NCBI GenBank assembly: GCA_946811695.1
Contig: OX328132.1
Location: forward strand, 55,664,544-55,728,543
Direction: 5' to 3'
DNA length: 64,000 bases
DNA from: Gonocerus acuteangulatus
Taxonomy: Eukaryota; Arthropoda; Insecta; Hemiptera; Coreidae
The notes beneath the pieces are model-generated. The model saw nothing but the letters and a program-made list of their open reading frames with translations, did not search any database and had not been told where the DNA came from. Each line of letters begins with the position of its first letter. The first letter of the stretch is position 1. Positions 43,309-54,442 of the stretch are shown piece by piece. The position numbers and the translations under genes were made by a program.

Positions 43309-43990
43309 CTGTTCGCTCTCTAGGTAGAAGACGAAAGGTCCGATTTTGATGAAATTCGGTACTAAAATCCGTCGTCCAATTTGATAGGTCAAGTTTGTTA
43401 ACCAGCAAAATCCGTCCACTGGAAGATGGCGTTTGGGGCGAAATTCGCGCAAAAAAAATCGTAACGCTTACGTTTTTGAGTTCATAAGCTTGTAAGCACT
43501 GGTTTTATAGGCTTCTTACGCTAGGAAAACGAATGAAACCATTTTCAAGGCGATAGCTTTAACCGTTTTCGAGAAAATTGGAAAAATAGTTTTTGAATAC
43601 CGTTTTTGGTTTGGGTACTTAGAATCATGGGATTCAGTTGAAACATTTTCTGCATGTTATACATTCATTAAAACTAATATGTTGAAATTTGTGTTACGTT
43701 TGGAGTTAAGGAAGGGTTAGAATAAAATATTTTATTAACAGACATAAAAAGTTTTGGTAACTTTGTATACTTTCCTTAATATCTCGAAAAAGGTTGAGAA
43801 TCTTGGCAAACGAAAGAATACCATTAGAAAGCCTACTAAATGCTCTACAAAAAATGTTCTGATGAAAGTTTTGATTAGACGATGTCAATCGGAGAAATAA
43901 GTGCTTAAAACTTTAAAGTAATTGATTTCGCTTATTCGAACTGTTCTTTTTGTCTGTTTTTATTCCTTGTTATTTTTTAACTGTTTATAG
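43100..43990 (-). repeat. RX dispersed repeat, large copy
   Basis: It is the reverse complement of 13180-14290. It keeps the hairpin 'gcggttcctccctccccc', (TA)n at 43256-43304, 'gatggcgtttggggcg', 'gaaaattggaaaaat' and 'gatgtcaatcggagaaata'. It lacks the internal duplication seen in the other copy. Confidence 0.7.
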
Positions 43991-44179
43991 TTGGATAATG
44001 TATTTGATAATAAATCAGGTTAAGAAAAATAAGAAAAACAATTTAATCTTAGAGATATGGATTTCCAAGATATAGCTTTTCAAATGCCTAGCGGGGTCCT
44101 TCCTAGGGCGGGGACCCATCCAGGTAAGATCGTAAATAAGACCTTTCTTGAAAGTAAAGATGGAACTGTCAACTTTGGT

Positions 44180-44340
44180 CCTCCTCTGCCTCCCGGTACA
44201 TTCATTGCTGACGAAGGCTACCAATGAGTAGCCAAAACGTCCTAAATATAGATTTTTTAACAAAAATCGTATTGAGGTTTCTTTAGCCGAATCCCAACCA
44301 TTCCATCTTTACTTATCACCTCGACGGCTAACTATCTAAT
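44180..44340 (-). repeat. Family G repeat with hammerhead-like fold
   Basis: CTGACGA (44208-44214) is followed by the hairpin GGCTAC-CAATGA-GTAGCC and AAAACGTCC. Then 'tagccgaatcccaacc' and 'tatcacctcgac' complete the family G order. Confidence 0.5.
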
Positions 44341-44750
44341 CTTCATTCTTTCCAGAAATGTGGACCCAAAATAATAACAGCTTCTATTTTATTCATTTTA
44401 AATGAGTCTAGAGATAAGAACGGAACCGCGCTAAGATGATGCAGTTCCTGCGAGTCGGACTTTTTAATTATTACCTTTACCAAGTTATTTTATCCAAGTA
44501 GTTCATATTTGCATAAATAAGTTTCAGATATTTTTAAAATCTTAAATTAGTTTTAATTTGTTTCAATTATTCATTTAATTTGAAATTCCTTACTGAAATA
44601 TTATGATGAAATTCTTCCCTTTATGTTATAGCAGTTAGGGGGGATTTTATAGCAGCTCTTAACATTTTATTATATTAAATCCAATTAAATGTATTCTTAC
44701 GATTTCATTTTATTATTGTGTGTCTATCTATTGCCAATGAAACTAATAAT

Positions 44751-44812
44751 TAGGGGCCGGATTCTTAGGTTTTCACCTATTTTTTTCCTTTTTGCTAAGC
44801 ATGATATTGATC

Positions 44813-44846
<34 letters not shown>

Positions 44847-45709
44847 TATGATTCGCGTCTTGTAATATCATTCATGCAAATTCGGAAGAACATAAAAAAA
44901 CCTATTCAGAATGACATCACCTAAATAACGATAGAATGACCTAGACATACCTAATCTTTGAAATAGAAAATACAATTCAATGAACTCATTTCCTCGATCA
45001 AACAAATTTTGTTAAAAGCATCTTCCCGGGTCTAGACGTTCAGGGAAATTTTACTAGGAGTGCCGCTTCTACCAGAACCCATTTTAACACACTGTGGGAA
45101 AAAATAAAAACCGTTTTTGACGCTTTGGATATGAAGCAGCTGCCATTTCTAAGGCATCGATGCTCCTCCAGAGCTACGAGATTCGTGGTGCACTCGCATT
45201 CCTAAGAGCACATCAGATCTTCCAAATCTTATTGGAAAATAGGAATCGTCAACACTGGAGCTAAAAGATGCGATGAAATACTCCCCTATGACGTCTTGTG
45301 ACATAAACGGGCGCATCTTTATCTTTCTCACTTATTCTTTTTTTAAACTAATAACTCATATTTCCGTTTAATTTTTATTTGCTTCCCTTCGCAATATACT
45401 ATTCTTGTTTATTATTATGTCACTATATATACATATAAATTTATGAATTATAAATTAATCAAAATTATTAATGATACATTATAATAGGTTGAACTTATTT
45501 TTCGAACCTATTGAAACATTTTTATCACCTTAAAAAACCTAAAATGGGGTTTTCCATAAAAACCTAAAAAGGGCTATTTTTTGAACCTATTCGAAGCATT
45601 TTTATCACCTTAAAAAATCTAAAATGGATTTTTAAATAAAAACTTAAAAATTATGCCTGTTGCAAAAACCTAATTAGGTGCTTTTTTTAACCTAAAAATC
45701 CGGTCCCTA
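44751..45709. mobile_element. hAT-type element
   Basis: TAGGGGCCGGATTCTTAGG at the left and (inverted) TAGGGACCGGATTTTTAGG at the right are the ends. An 8-bp duplication with one mismatch flanks them (CTAATAAT at 44743-44750, CTGATAAT at 45710-45717). A 79-bp tandem duplication lies inside the right end (45504 and 45583), holding AACCTA motifs. The 959-bp interior has no recognised transposase. Confidence 0.8.
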
Positions 45710-45751
45710 CTGATAATATATATAGGTTAGCTATGTAACAAATTAAAATTA

Positions 45752-45950
45752 ATGAAAGTAAAAAAGTATAGGATATCTTTTGAGTCTTCCTTATTTGCAA
45801 AACTATTCAAAATACACGAAACTAATTTAGTGTTCTCTGGTGAACTCTATTTCATCTTACAAGCATTGCAAATTCTAAAAGAATCTAAAGATTTGAAGAA
45901 CATAAACATAACCGATTCATTAAGGCAATCGTGAAAGGTGAATCATCACA
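45752..45950 (+). pseudogene. LINE RNase H domain remnant
   Basis: The frame includes FAKLFKIHETNLVFSGELYF, ILQALQILKESKD and INITDSL. This matches the RNase H core of I/R1-type LINEs ('siFtaElyAIlqAl.ilk......i.TDSls'), keeping the Glu of 'GELY' and the Asp of 'TDS'. It is open for 60 codons only, with nothing upstream. Confidence 0.6.
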
Positions 45951-46081
45951 TGGATTCTACAGAAGATTCAATGCAGCCTGAAATGAATATAATGTTTTTG
46001 TGAGCCTCCACATTGCGGAATCACTCTAGCAGACTAAAAAGCTAATTAAATGTTCAGATGTTTTTACCTATCAATGCTGCT

Positions 46082-46140
46082 CCCGCACCAGTGCGGGATG
46101 ACAAAGACGCTTTCCACACGCTTCCCCGCACAGGTGCGGG
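46082..46140. other. Pair of GC-rich 16-bp palindromes
   Basis: CCCGCACCAGTGCGGG (46082-46097) and CCCGCACAGGTGCGGG (46125-46140) have identical seven-base arms in an AT-rich setting, 43 bp apart. Their role is unknown. Confidence 0.6.
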
Positions 46141-46526
46141 CTGCAAAGAACAAGTTTAATTTTTCTCTTAAAACTGAATTCTCGGGCTAGCTAGGGGCTT
46201 TTTCTTGTTATTATACTAGTTCTCCGAGTACACCACTAGATTAAACTTGATGTATAACTGTCTCCTGTCTCCCAGATTAGGATTAAACTCACCAATGGGG
46301 AATGAGACAACGAGAAATACGAAATCAGCTTCGCGTGATGTGTGCAAAACTGGCAACTGGTATTCCGCGTGACCCTCACAATGTTCGCGTATTCAATGAA
46401 GCGGTCTAAAGGTCTTTCTCGACCCCGTGCTTCTAATTTTCATAGATAAAAACGTATCTTAGATAACAAATTATCCATCCTTGCGAAATTGATTTCAATA
46501 GATTCCTTGAGGATATCAAAGCATTC

Positions 46527-46924
46527 TTACTATGCAGGTAGACGAAATAGCGTAATATTTATCTAAAGCTAGACTGTTCTTTGAAGAGGTAATATGTCAT
46601 GTTTTGATGTGAAGAACTTTAATCTATTCGTTAAGAAGTCAAGTAGGAATAATTGGGATGCGGCTAAGAGAAAACGAAAGATTTTGAGAAAAATCTATAA
46701 AGCGCACGTTTCGGCATCCTGTTTTCCACACTTCTTCTGCCCTAAATGTCTAATGGGGGTAGACTTACTATGTAGATAGACGAAATAGCGTTATATTTAT
46801 CTAAAGCTAGACTGTTCTTTGAAGAAGTAATATGCCATGCTTTAGTCTATGTGATAAGAAGCCAAGTGGGAATGATTGGGATTCGACTAAGAGAAAACGA
46901 CAGATTTTGGGACAAGTCTATAAT
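46527..46924 (+). repeat. 239-bp tandem duplication, second unit split by LINE
   Basis: Unit 1 (46527-46765) begins 'ctatgcaggtagacg' and ends 'ccctaaatgtctaatg'. Unit 2 begins at 46766 ('ctatgtagatagacg'), is cut at 46924 by the LINE and resumes at 52418-52475 ('ccctaaatgtctagg'). Both units contain family G sequence. Confidence 0.8.
46910..46924. repeat. TSD of LINE-F (3' side)
   Basis: GGACAAGTCTATAAT is repeated at 52403-52417. Confidence 0.92.
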
Positions 46925-47268
46925 TTTTTTTTTTTTTATTTTGTTTATCGCTTACAAGGTTTCCCCATAGCGAGGAGTAGGCCTTATATAATGTGATTAG
47001 TATAACTAATGTTAGTATTACTAGGGTCATGCATTAATCTAATTTTTATTTAACATGCACCAATATCTTAATAATATTTTTAACTTAATAATTTACAAAA
47101 ATAACTTATTTACATTTATTTAAATAAATATTGTTTTGGCAATCATAATACATAAAAAATATTCTATGTAGCCTAGTTATTTATATTTATATACTCTATA
47201 ATATATTTAAAAATAGATAAACAGGAGGAAAAATAGGAATATTCAAACAATAACAAAACAAAGTAGAA

Positions 47269-50200
47269 TTATTCTCCGAGCAGTGAAGCCCTGAGCTTTA
47301 ACATATTCTTAAGGTATAGAAATATTTTGAAATAATCCTCTTTTGAGGCTCTGTTTAGGATCTCATGCAATTGAGCGTTATCTGCTGGGTAATTCAATGG
47401 TAGATATTGCTCTCTGATAGGCGTGTAAATTGGGCAGTGCAACATAATATGATACAAGTCTTCATAAGCATTCGATCTACAAAGGATACACATTTCTTTA
47501 GGATTAATGCTATAATTAACACTTTTAATACCAAATTTAATATTAAAGTTGCTAGTAGTCCTGAGTTGTGCAATAATTTTGAGAGTTACAAAAGGTAATC
47601 TTAACGTTAAAAAGTCATGAGGATGTCCCGTGGATGGTGTAATAAATTTATATATTGGACTATATCCTGAGTTTCTCATTTTATCGAGATCTCTATTTTG
47701 TGCAGCAGTTTTATAAGCATCTAGGATATTACGAATGTTTCCTTTAATTACATTTGGATCCTGCGTTAACCAGATATTTATTTGGTCCAATGAATCAAAT
47801 ATATTTTTGACTTGAGATACCCAATTAAATTTAACATTGTTTGTGGGGGTTTGGTCTAGTGCTAATAGTCGATTATAACATATTTTTGGTAATCTATCAT
47901 TGGCCATAGATAAAATTTTATAGAGCCACGAAAGCATCGATTTCATAATTTGTACAGAAACATAGTCACCTCCAACCTCTAATCGAATCATGTAGTTCGG
48001 AGTACTTCGAATTAGTTGAAATAATTTCTTGTAAAACCCAGTTTCTGCTTGCTCCAATTATCTCAGATACCTCAAATACCAAACTGGAGCTGCATACACT
48101 AAATTGGATCTAGCCAATGCATGGAAGAGTTTAGTTGTGGCATCCCAGTCGTGACATTTAGACCCTACCAAAATTTTGAAGACAGTAGATATTGCAGATT
48201 TAAATTTTGTAATTGCATAAATTGTTTCCTCTAGAAATAGTGCTGACGACGAGAACAAAACACCAAGATAAACAAACTTCTTGACTTGCTCAATTTCTTG
48301 ACCAGAATAATAGAATTTGGAGTCATTTTTGCATTTGCCTTTGTGAAATTTCAATATTTTTGATTTTGATATATTAACCGATAAAGAGTTCAAGCTGCTA
48401 TATTCCTCTAAGATAGCTAATTTCTTTTTAAGGTCAACTGGGGAGTCCGCCAAAATAACTAAATCATCAGCATACAATAATACTATAATATCTTCATTCC
48501 CATTTATACTTAAACCACTAGCTCCTTTGTTTCTGAAGAACACCTCTATATCTGACAGAAAGCAAGCAAACAGAAATGGACTCAAAACCTCACCCTGAAA
48601 GAGACCTTCGGTTGCCTTTATTTTAGAAGTAATTTCGGACCCTCGTTTTATTTGAACGGTGGCGCTATTATATAGTTTCATAAGTAGCCGCAAGATTTTT
48701 GGGCTCATTCCTAGCACATGAAGCTTATGCCAGAGAGAAGAATGAGGTATGGAATCAAACGCCCTTCTAAAATCAATGAAAGCTACATAAACAGATCTTT
48801 TCGCCAGTCTTAAGTGCATATGAATGATGGCTGTCAAAATAAAAACATTGTCCATGCAACCCCTGCCTTTGCGAAAACCGGTCTGACATTCAGGTAGGAC
48901 CTTAACATCTTCATCCCATATCAAACATCGGTTTAATAAGATCTGGGTAAAGACCTTCAGGATAGAATTCGCCAATGCAATCCCACGATAATTTATGGGA
49001 TCACGTTTGTCTCCTTTTTTGTATATCATAGACATATGTAAATTTGACCAACTTGAGGGAAATGCTTCCTCTGATAGGATTTTATTAAAAAAAATCTCGA
49101 GGTAATGTAACCACATTTCTGGGAGAGCCTTATAGAAATCGTAAGCAACCCCATCAGGGCCAGGTGATGAACCAGCCTTACAAGAATGCAAGCTTTGCCG
49201 GATTTCCTCTTCAGAGATATAGGAATCAAGCAATGGGTGTGTAACGCCATAAAAGTTTGTATCTAGGCTTATTGTAGCTTTGTAAACTGATTTAAGGTAA
49301 TTCTCCCAATTATCAGGGCTAATGAAATTACAAGTTGTATTTTTCCGGTTAATTTTATTTACAGTATCCCAAAATGTTTTACTATCCCTAATATTACCAA
49401 ACGAGTCGGCAATTAATTTGTAATAATTATCTTTCTTCTCTCTTATCAGAGACTTATATTCTTTCCTTAACAAAATATATTTATTTAAGTCTGATTCCGA
49501 GAAATGATTCCTTCGGCATGTCTTCAAGCACAATTTTAGTTTTTCCCAGATATCTATGCATTCTTTGTCAAACCATTTATTTTTCCGATAGGCCGGCTTT
49601 GTTTTTGTATATGTATGAATAACTTTCATATCTGATACCTCAGCGGCATCTTTAATAGTATTAATGAGCGTATCATTCATAGAATCGACTGATTCTCCTG
49701 CAGATCCTTGTTGTGTATTAGCCATCATCACATCAATGAAAGTTTTAGTTTTGTCGGCGGACCATTTGATAAAAGTTTTAGTTTGAATTTCTGATAATAT
49801 TTTAGTTCTTTGAGGAAAGTTATTTATGTTGAGCGTTAATAATACTGGCAAATGGGAGGAAGTATGAATAGTTTGTAAAACCTCTAAGTCACAGATAGAA
49901 TTTATATTAGGTAATTGACACCAGACTAAATCTATGACGCTGTTTCCGACGGGACTGAAGGATGTGAACCCAGCAGGAGTATCACTTAATGTTCTCCCAT
50001 TGATAAGGACAAATCCGTGATTAGACATAAAATCGCTTAAAATACGCCCCCTCGTATTAGAAGCTTTATCATAAGAATCGTGATAGAAATTGAGATAGTA
50101 GGAGTCAAGATTATCTGGAAGGGGATCCTGGATACCAGGGCGACAATTAAAGTCACCACCTATTATTGTAGTCGCACTGGGTTCTGGTTTTAAATCTGTT

Positions 50201-50727
50201 AATGTTTGGTCTAGCATATCTAGAAGAACATGTAAGTCTAATGAAGGCCTAAAATATATTAAAATCAAATAGAGTATCTCTCTCCTAAACGAACATTTAA
50301 GTACTATCCAATGGTTAGTTACATCTATAACTAAAGGTTTAGTTAGTTTGGGATTAGTTAGTATTAGTAACCCACCACTAGCTCTCCCACGAGATTTCTC
50401 TTTGATAGCTGGTGCAGCTGCAGCAATGTTGAACTTGGAGTCAGCTGGTAGAGTAGGTGTAAGCGTCAGCCAACTCTCCGAACAGCACACGAGTCCGTAA
50501 TCCGTAAACTGGTTCACTTCTTCCAGCAAATTCTTAAACCCAGTTGAGTTCCAGAATAATATTTTGAGTTTTTCATTCAGCTTTCCTTTTCTTGTCCGAT
50601 CTGTATGGTGTTTGCTAATATCCTGTTGTGGAGATGACGATAAGAAAGGTTGATTTGGATTAATATCTTTATTAGAACCGTCATTTTGATCGGATGTTCC
50701 TCTTGATCCAGACTTTACTCCATCCAG
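47269..50727 (-). pseudogene. LINE-F ORF2 with one in-frame stop
   Basis: The reading frame has 1,152 codons, all in one frame, broken only by a TAA at 48060-48058 (codon 890), between WYLRYLR and LEQAETGFYKKLF. Endonuclease: KILFWNSTGFKN, SESWL, GGDFNC (about 190), TSSHLPVLL. RT: YKKGDKRDPINYRGIAL, QTGFRKGRG, FIDFRRAFDSIPH, GLFQGEVLSPF, YADD at 48474-48463 (about 752), YLGVLFSSS. A C-terminal zinc motif C-x2-C-x9-H-x4-C begins near residue 1080. No ATG precedes the endonuclease, so starts drawn at TTG (50529 and 48057) are artefacts. The stop removes the last 262 residues. Readthrough or loss of function are both possible. Confidence 0.88.
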
Positions 50728-51579
50728 TCAGGAAGTATTCCATCTGGGTTTCCTCTTCCTCTTCTTCTTTGGGGTCTTGTGTACTTCCGGCTCTGTTTTT
50801 TTCTCCATATCCTCTTCACTCTTATTAAATTCATCGGAATCTGTGTAGTATTTATTTTCCAATTTATGGTAAAACATAAAAAGGTCTTCATCATAATTTA
50901 TTGTAATAGCCTTCGAAGTTTCTATTTCTTTGACAAGTAACCTACCGCCATTGAACCATACATATCTGAGCGCTCCATTTCTTTGTAATTCTTTACATTT
51001 TAGGTAAAGGGAATAATACTTCCGTGACATGGTTTCGCTAACAAAAATCCTTTCATTTCCATTGCCCTCTTTATCCGAAGATATGCTTAGTTCTTCCCAA
51101 CTAAGGAGAGATCGCTTTTCTTTAGCATTTTGTAAGAACGCCTCTTTGTCGATCTTCCGTAAAAAATTTACAATTATCGTTTTGGAATGGGCGCCATCTT
51201 TTTTCATGGGTCGGTAGAAGCAATCAAAATCTGTTTTCACAAAAGGTAATTTAAGGACTCTCCAGATATTTTCCAATAAGTTCTCAAGATTTTCATTAAC
51301 ATTATAGGGAATATTTGTTATACTAATCGATTTAGAAAGTTTGTCCTGCTGAGAAATATCTAATGTTTTCTCTAGGCTATCTACTTTTGATTTTAGTTTA
51401 TCATTTTCTTTTCTCAGATAGGCTATTTCTTTTTTATTTTTATTTATAGCTTCCCCGTATGATGCTAGGTTATTCAGAGAAGTCATCATCTGAGTTTGGT
51501 CATTTTTTATTTTTGCAATTTCCTCTGACAGGCATTCAAAATTCCTTAATATCGCATCTAACTTCTCTTCCACAGCCAT
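50728..51579 (-). CDS. LINE-F ORF1: coiled-coil, FP25K-like RNA-binding protein
   Basis: This 283-residue protein is the probable RNA chaperone of the element. Residues about 5-80 form a coiled coil (EKLDAILRNFECLSEEIAKI; LRKENDKLKSKVDSLEK). Residues 85-150 look RRM-like (SISITNIPYNVNENLENLL; KTIIVNFLRKIDKEAFL). Residues 165-225 resemble the C-terminal domain of the baculovirus FP25K/insect homologue family: IFVSETMSRKYYSLYLKCKE, then LRYVWFNGGRLLVKE. The last 20 residues are strongly basic (KKKRKRKPR), a likely nuclear signal. The ATG at 51579 is real. The TGA stop (50730-50728) is followed by CTG, and ORF2 continues in the same frame. Confidence 0.85.
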   Translation of the reverse strand: MAVEEKLDAILRNFECLSEEIAKIKNDQTQMMTSLNNLASYGEAINKNKKEIAYLRKENDKLKSKVDSLEKTLDISQQDKLSKSISITNIPYNVNENLENLLENIWRVLKLPFVKTDFDCFYRPMKKDGAHSKTIIVNFLRKIDKEAFLQNAKEKRSLLSWEELSISSDKEGNGNERIFVSETMSRKYYSLYLKCKELQRNGALRYVWFNGGRLLVKEIETSKAITINYDEDLFMFYHKLENKYYTDSDEFNKSEEDMEKKTEPEVHKTPKKKRKRKPRWNTS

Positions 51580-52402
51580 GATTTGTGAGAAATTTAAATA
51601 GTTATAAAATAAACAATTGATTTATGTTTCTGAAGGAATTACTGTAATTCTAGTAGGTATGATAAAGGTTTAGTATACCACAGGGATTACAGGTCCAACT
51701 CTCTCAGCATCAGTCAGCTCTCAATCAGTGCGGGGGGAGCATCTTGGATTATAGCAGTTTTTTATTAGTTTATATCAAGTTTGTTAAAGTTTAAACATTT
51801 CGAATATATGCTGAAAGTATCTGCAGTTATTGTTTATAAACTTCAATCTATTTATAGCCAACATTAAAGTAATTTATTTATTATATGAGTGCGATCATGT
51901 TTACTATGGTCCATGCAAAGGTTAATAACTTATAACTGTTCGTGCTCGTGACGTGTTGTGACGTAGCTTGTGACGTATTTGTGACGAAGCGCTCACTCAC
52001 TGTGTGACGTACAGTTGCAAATGGCCGATCAAATTAATTTAATACAAAGAAATTATAATTATGTTCAAGATATAGAAGTGACATAGTTCAGTGATTTTCG
52101 TTTGTATGTGATCTTACTTCAAAAGAAATTCCAGAAACCTCGAAATGCCGGATTCTCTTGACATCAATCTGTAAGATGTGAGCTGAGTTCCTCAGAATTG
52201 GTAAGTACACCATGCCATTAAAACACTAAAACTAAAACATTTCCTCTGACAACAGTTTTATTTCAACGATAAAATCTGAAAAAAACTGATCACTTCACAC
52301 TACTTTGCCACCACATATTTACTATCGTGCTTTATTTTTAGTTGTTTTAAACACAGATCATTTAACATAGCATTAACCTAAGTATAACCTTCCCGACCTA
52401 CC
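51580..52402 (-). promoter_or_regulatory. LINE-F 5' UTR with phased TGACG sites
   Basis: Plus-strand TGACG occurs at 51949, 51959, 51971, 51982 and 52005, spaced 10, 12, 11 and 23 bp, about one or two helical turns. Four are TGACGT, the CRE/ATF half site. The lack of open frames and position inside the TSD-bounded element support a 5' UTR with internal promoter. Function is inferred. Confidence 0.45.
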
Positions 52403-52417
52403 GGACAAGTCTATAAT
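52403..52417. repeat. TSD of LINE-F (5' side)
   Basis: GGACAAGTCTATAAT repeats 46910-46924. Confidence 0.92.
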
Positions 52418-52529
52418 GCGAATGTTTCGGCGTCCTCTTTTGCACACTTCTTTTGCCCTAAATGTCTAGGAAAGAAAGCAAGACCGGGTGATTTATGTGG
52501 CCATGGATAAGCGACGGAACACGTATCCA

Positions 52530-52610
52530 TGGTCACCTAAAATCTGTCGTTTTCTATTTGCCGAATCCCAACCATTACTTTAATTCCTATCACCTCAACT
52601 CCTATCTTCA
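52530..52610 (-). repeat. Family G repeat
   Basis: 'aaaatctgtcgttttct', 'gccgaatcccaacc' and 'cctatcacctcaac' are inverted relative to the copy at 46852-46924. Confidence 0.55.
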
Positions 52611-53340
52611 TCTCATTATTTAGTTTATTTAGTTAAGGAATTTCCTAATTGCCTTCAAAATTAGTTACCTCTACAGCCTGGAACGTCGAATTCTCTTCCG
52701 AATAGACTCCCGTTTTCCTGTTTCATTGTTGAGCTCATTACCGTCTCACTAATAAAAAAACAACAACAAAGGTGCACTGCCCACCGTAATGAGAGCTAGC
52801 TGCAAGAGGTGCATAAGATGTAAGGGGAACAATTAGCGTTAGGGTTACTGCGTTCGGCGGCGAGGACGCGGTGCGTTAACCCTTCCTATTAAAATGACTT
52901 GAGCGTACTCCCATTCCTTCATCCTATGGCTCATAGAGCTTTAGCATTCCCTCGACTAGGGTTAGGTTAATTCCACTGCCCTTCCAATGGGCTGACCACT
53001 GGTCTCCACTCCCTGCTACCAAACACAATTCCTGAACCTACCACCTACCACTTTCCTAACTACCTTTTTACTAGACTCTCCTAGCTACTTCTCTTAACGC
53101 TTACATTCATTTCTTATTTGAACATTCTTCTCTCATTTAAATTAACCTTTGGATGAATGTGACGACTTCCCAAGAATAATAAATATATCCTATATAATAA
53201 AGGTAAGATTCTGTCTTGACCATAAGGTATGGTTATCAAAGGCAAACAATTCTATTTAATGATTTAAAGTTAAGAATTATTCGACATATTGTTTAGGAAG
53301 GGACTTTAAATCCCCCAAAAAGTATTTTCCAATTATAAGC
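52610..53340. other. No gene recognised; possibly low-copy DNA
   Basis: The stretch is less AT-rich around 52780-52900 and C/T-rich at 52980-53110. No coding frame or repeat family is seen. Confidence 0.35.
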
Positions 53341-53447
53341 TCCACTTTTAGCGCGTTTTTCCTCCCTTCCAGAGGGCGGAAACTCGCTTATGACCGCTTA
53401 TGAACCGAGTGCCAGCCAACTAGAAACCTTTACGCATCAGGACTCGC

Positions 53448-53671
53448 AAATATATATATGGACAACTGGGCCACTAGCGTCGACATCCATGGTGCGGCAA
53501 GGAACCCTCTCAACGGGCCCCGGGATGAGAAAAAGTCCATCCGCCGGAGGGATTCGAGCCCCCGTCCGTGACATTAATGTTAAGCTAGAGTGCAGTAGAA
53601 ATGAGGGACAACTGACTACAATAGGCATGAGCGACCGGGCGACGTTGCTTGCTCATCGCTTGGCCAGCCTC
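53448..53671 (-). mobile_element. tRNA-type SINE with different head, shared body
   Basis: On the minus strand a long-arm tRNA-like head (GAGGCTGGCCAAGCG, B-box GGCTCGAATCC) leads to the family 1 body (TTTTCTCATC, GCCCGTTGAGAG, ATGTCGACGCTAGTGG). The tail is truncated. Confidence 0.6.
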
Positions 53672-53674
53672 TAA

Positions 53675-53874
53675 GGGAGGGTTTACACTTGATAGTTATT
53701 GCAGGATATTTATATCGGAGAGAAATTGCGACTAGTGAAAACCCATGTAAAATGTGTGTCTGCAATAAATTGCTCATGGTAGAATTTATACATACATTTT
53801 ACATAGGGTTTCAGTAGTCACAATTTCTCTCTGATAGAAATATCCTGCAATAACTAGCAAGTGTAAGCCCACCC
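53675..53874. mobile_element. Palindromic MITE with TAA duplication
   Basis: Arms of about 80 bp are inverted repeats: GGGAGGGTTTACACTTG at left, GGGTGGGCTTACACTTG at right (inverted), with GTTATTGCAGGATATTT in both. TAA flanks each end (53672-53674, 53875-53877), as in PIF/Harbinger MITEs. The 200-bp element would fold into one hairpin. Confidence 0.85.
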
Positions 53875-53879
53875 TAAAT

Positions 53880-54020
53880 CTTAACCGATTTCATTGCATT
53901 TAAAAAAATGAAAGCTAATAAAATTTAGAACAACTTTGTCAATTCACATTTATGGTTTTTGTTTCCGTACTATATTAAATTTCCTGGAAAGATGTTATAG
54001 AACCACCGGACTAAAGAATC
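53880..54020 (+). repeat. Dispersed repeat shared with 580-720
   Basis: 'cttaaccgatttcattgc', 'taataaaatttag' and 'cctggaaagatgtt' match in order. Confidence 0.5.
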
Positions 54021-54440
54021 GGCGTGGAGGCCCCTAAAGTTCACAATTAGCATTGATTTTTTTAATATTAACCTCTTTATTAATAAATATTGCTTGCTGA
54101 AATATATTCTGCCTATTTTCATTTATGCTTTACAAGCCTAAAAGTATTACTTTCAAATACAACTTATCTGATGGTTAGTTAGAAAACATATTTTATAAAT
54201 ATAGAAGCCAAAAAATGTTACTTTTAGTAGTGATTGTAGTGATTTTAAATACTTTTCATTACTGCGTTAACTTTTGATTACTATATTTATATAATATGGG
54301 TTCTAACCTTAGATAACATGTAAAGAAGGAATAGATAACCTTCAAAGAACCTGTAAGCTAATCGGTACGTACCAAAATGACTGTTTAAAATCACGAGAGA
54401 TACATCAAATTAACTAGATGTGGTCTTCTCAAACGGACAA
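54020..54440. other. No gene recognised
   Basis: The stretch is AT-rich, with no repeat family recognised. Confidence 0.35.
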
Positions 54441-54442
54441 GT

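Larger units (their letters stand above)
46925..52402 (-). mobile_element. Full-length LINE with FP-like ORF1 (LINE-F)
   Basis: The 5.48-kb element is bounded by a 15-bp TSD. On the minus strand: 823-bp 5' UTR, ORF1, ORF2 in the same frame, a 344-bp 3' UTR and a short A-rich end. The empty-site equivalent is in the first unit of the local tandem duplication near 46690. The clade is uncertain; the ORF2 style (NYRGIAL, LPECQTGFRKGRG, FQGEVLSPFLF) points to an APE-type LINE outside Jockey. Confidence 0.92.

Noticed and set aside
44817..44845. Poly-T runs as terminators (also 6550, 22801, 37118)
   Set aside because: They look like retroposon tails or slippage runs; no Pol III gene ends there.
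48055..48057. Start codon for a separate 262-residue protein
   Set aside because: The codon is TTG directly after an in-frame TAA; the sequence is the continuation of LINE-F ORF2.
50527..50529. Start codon of LINE-F ORF2
   Set aside because: It is TTG; the frame continues upstream without a stop to the ORF1 UGA, including the conserved KILFWNSTGFKN start of the endonuclease.
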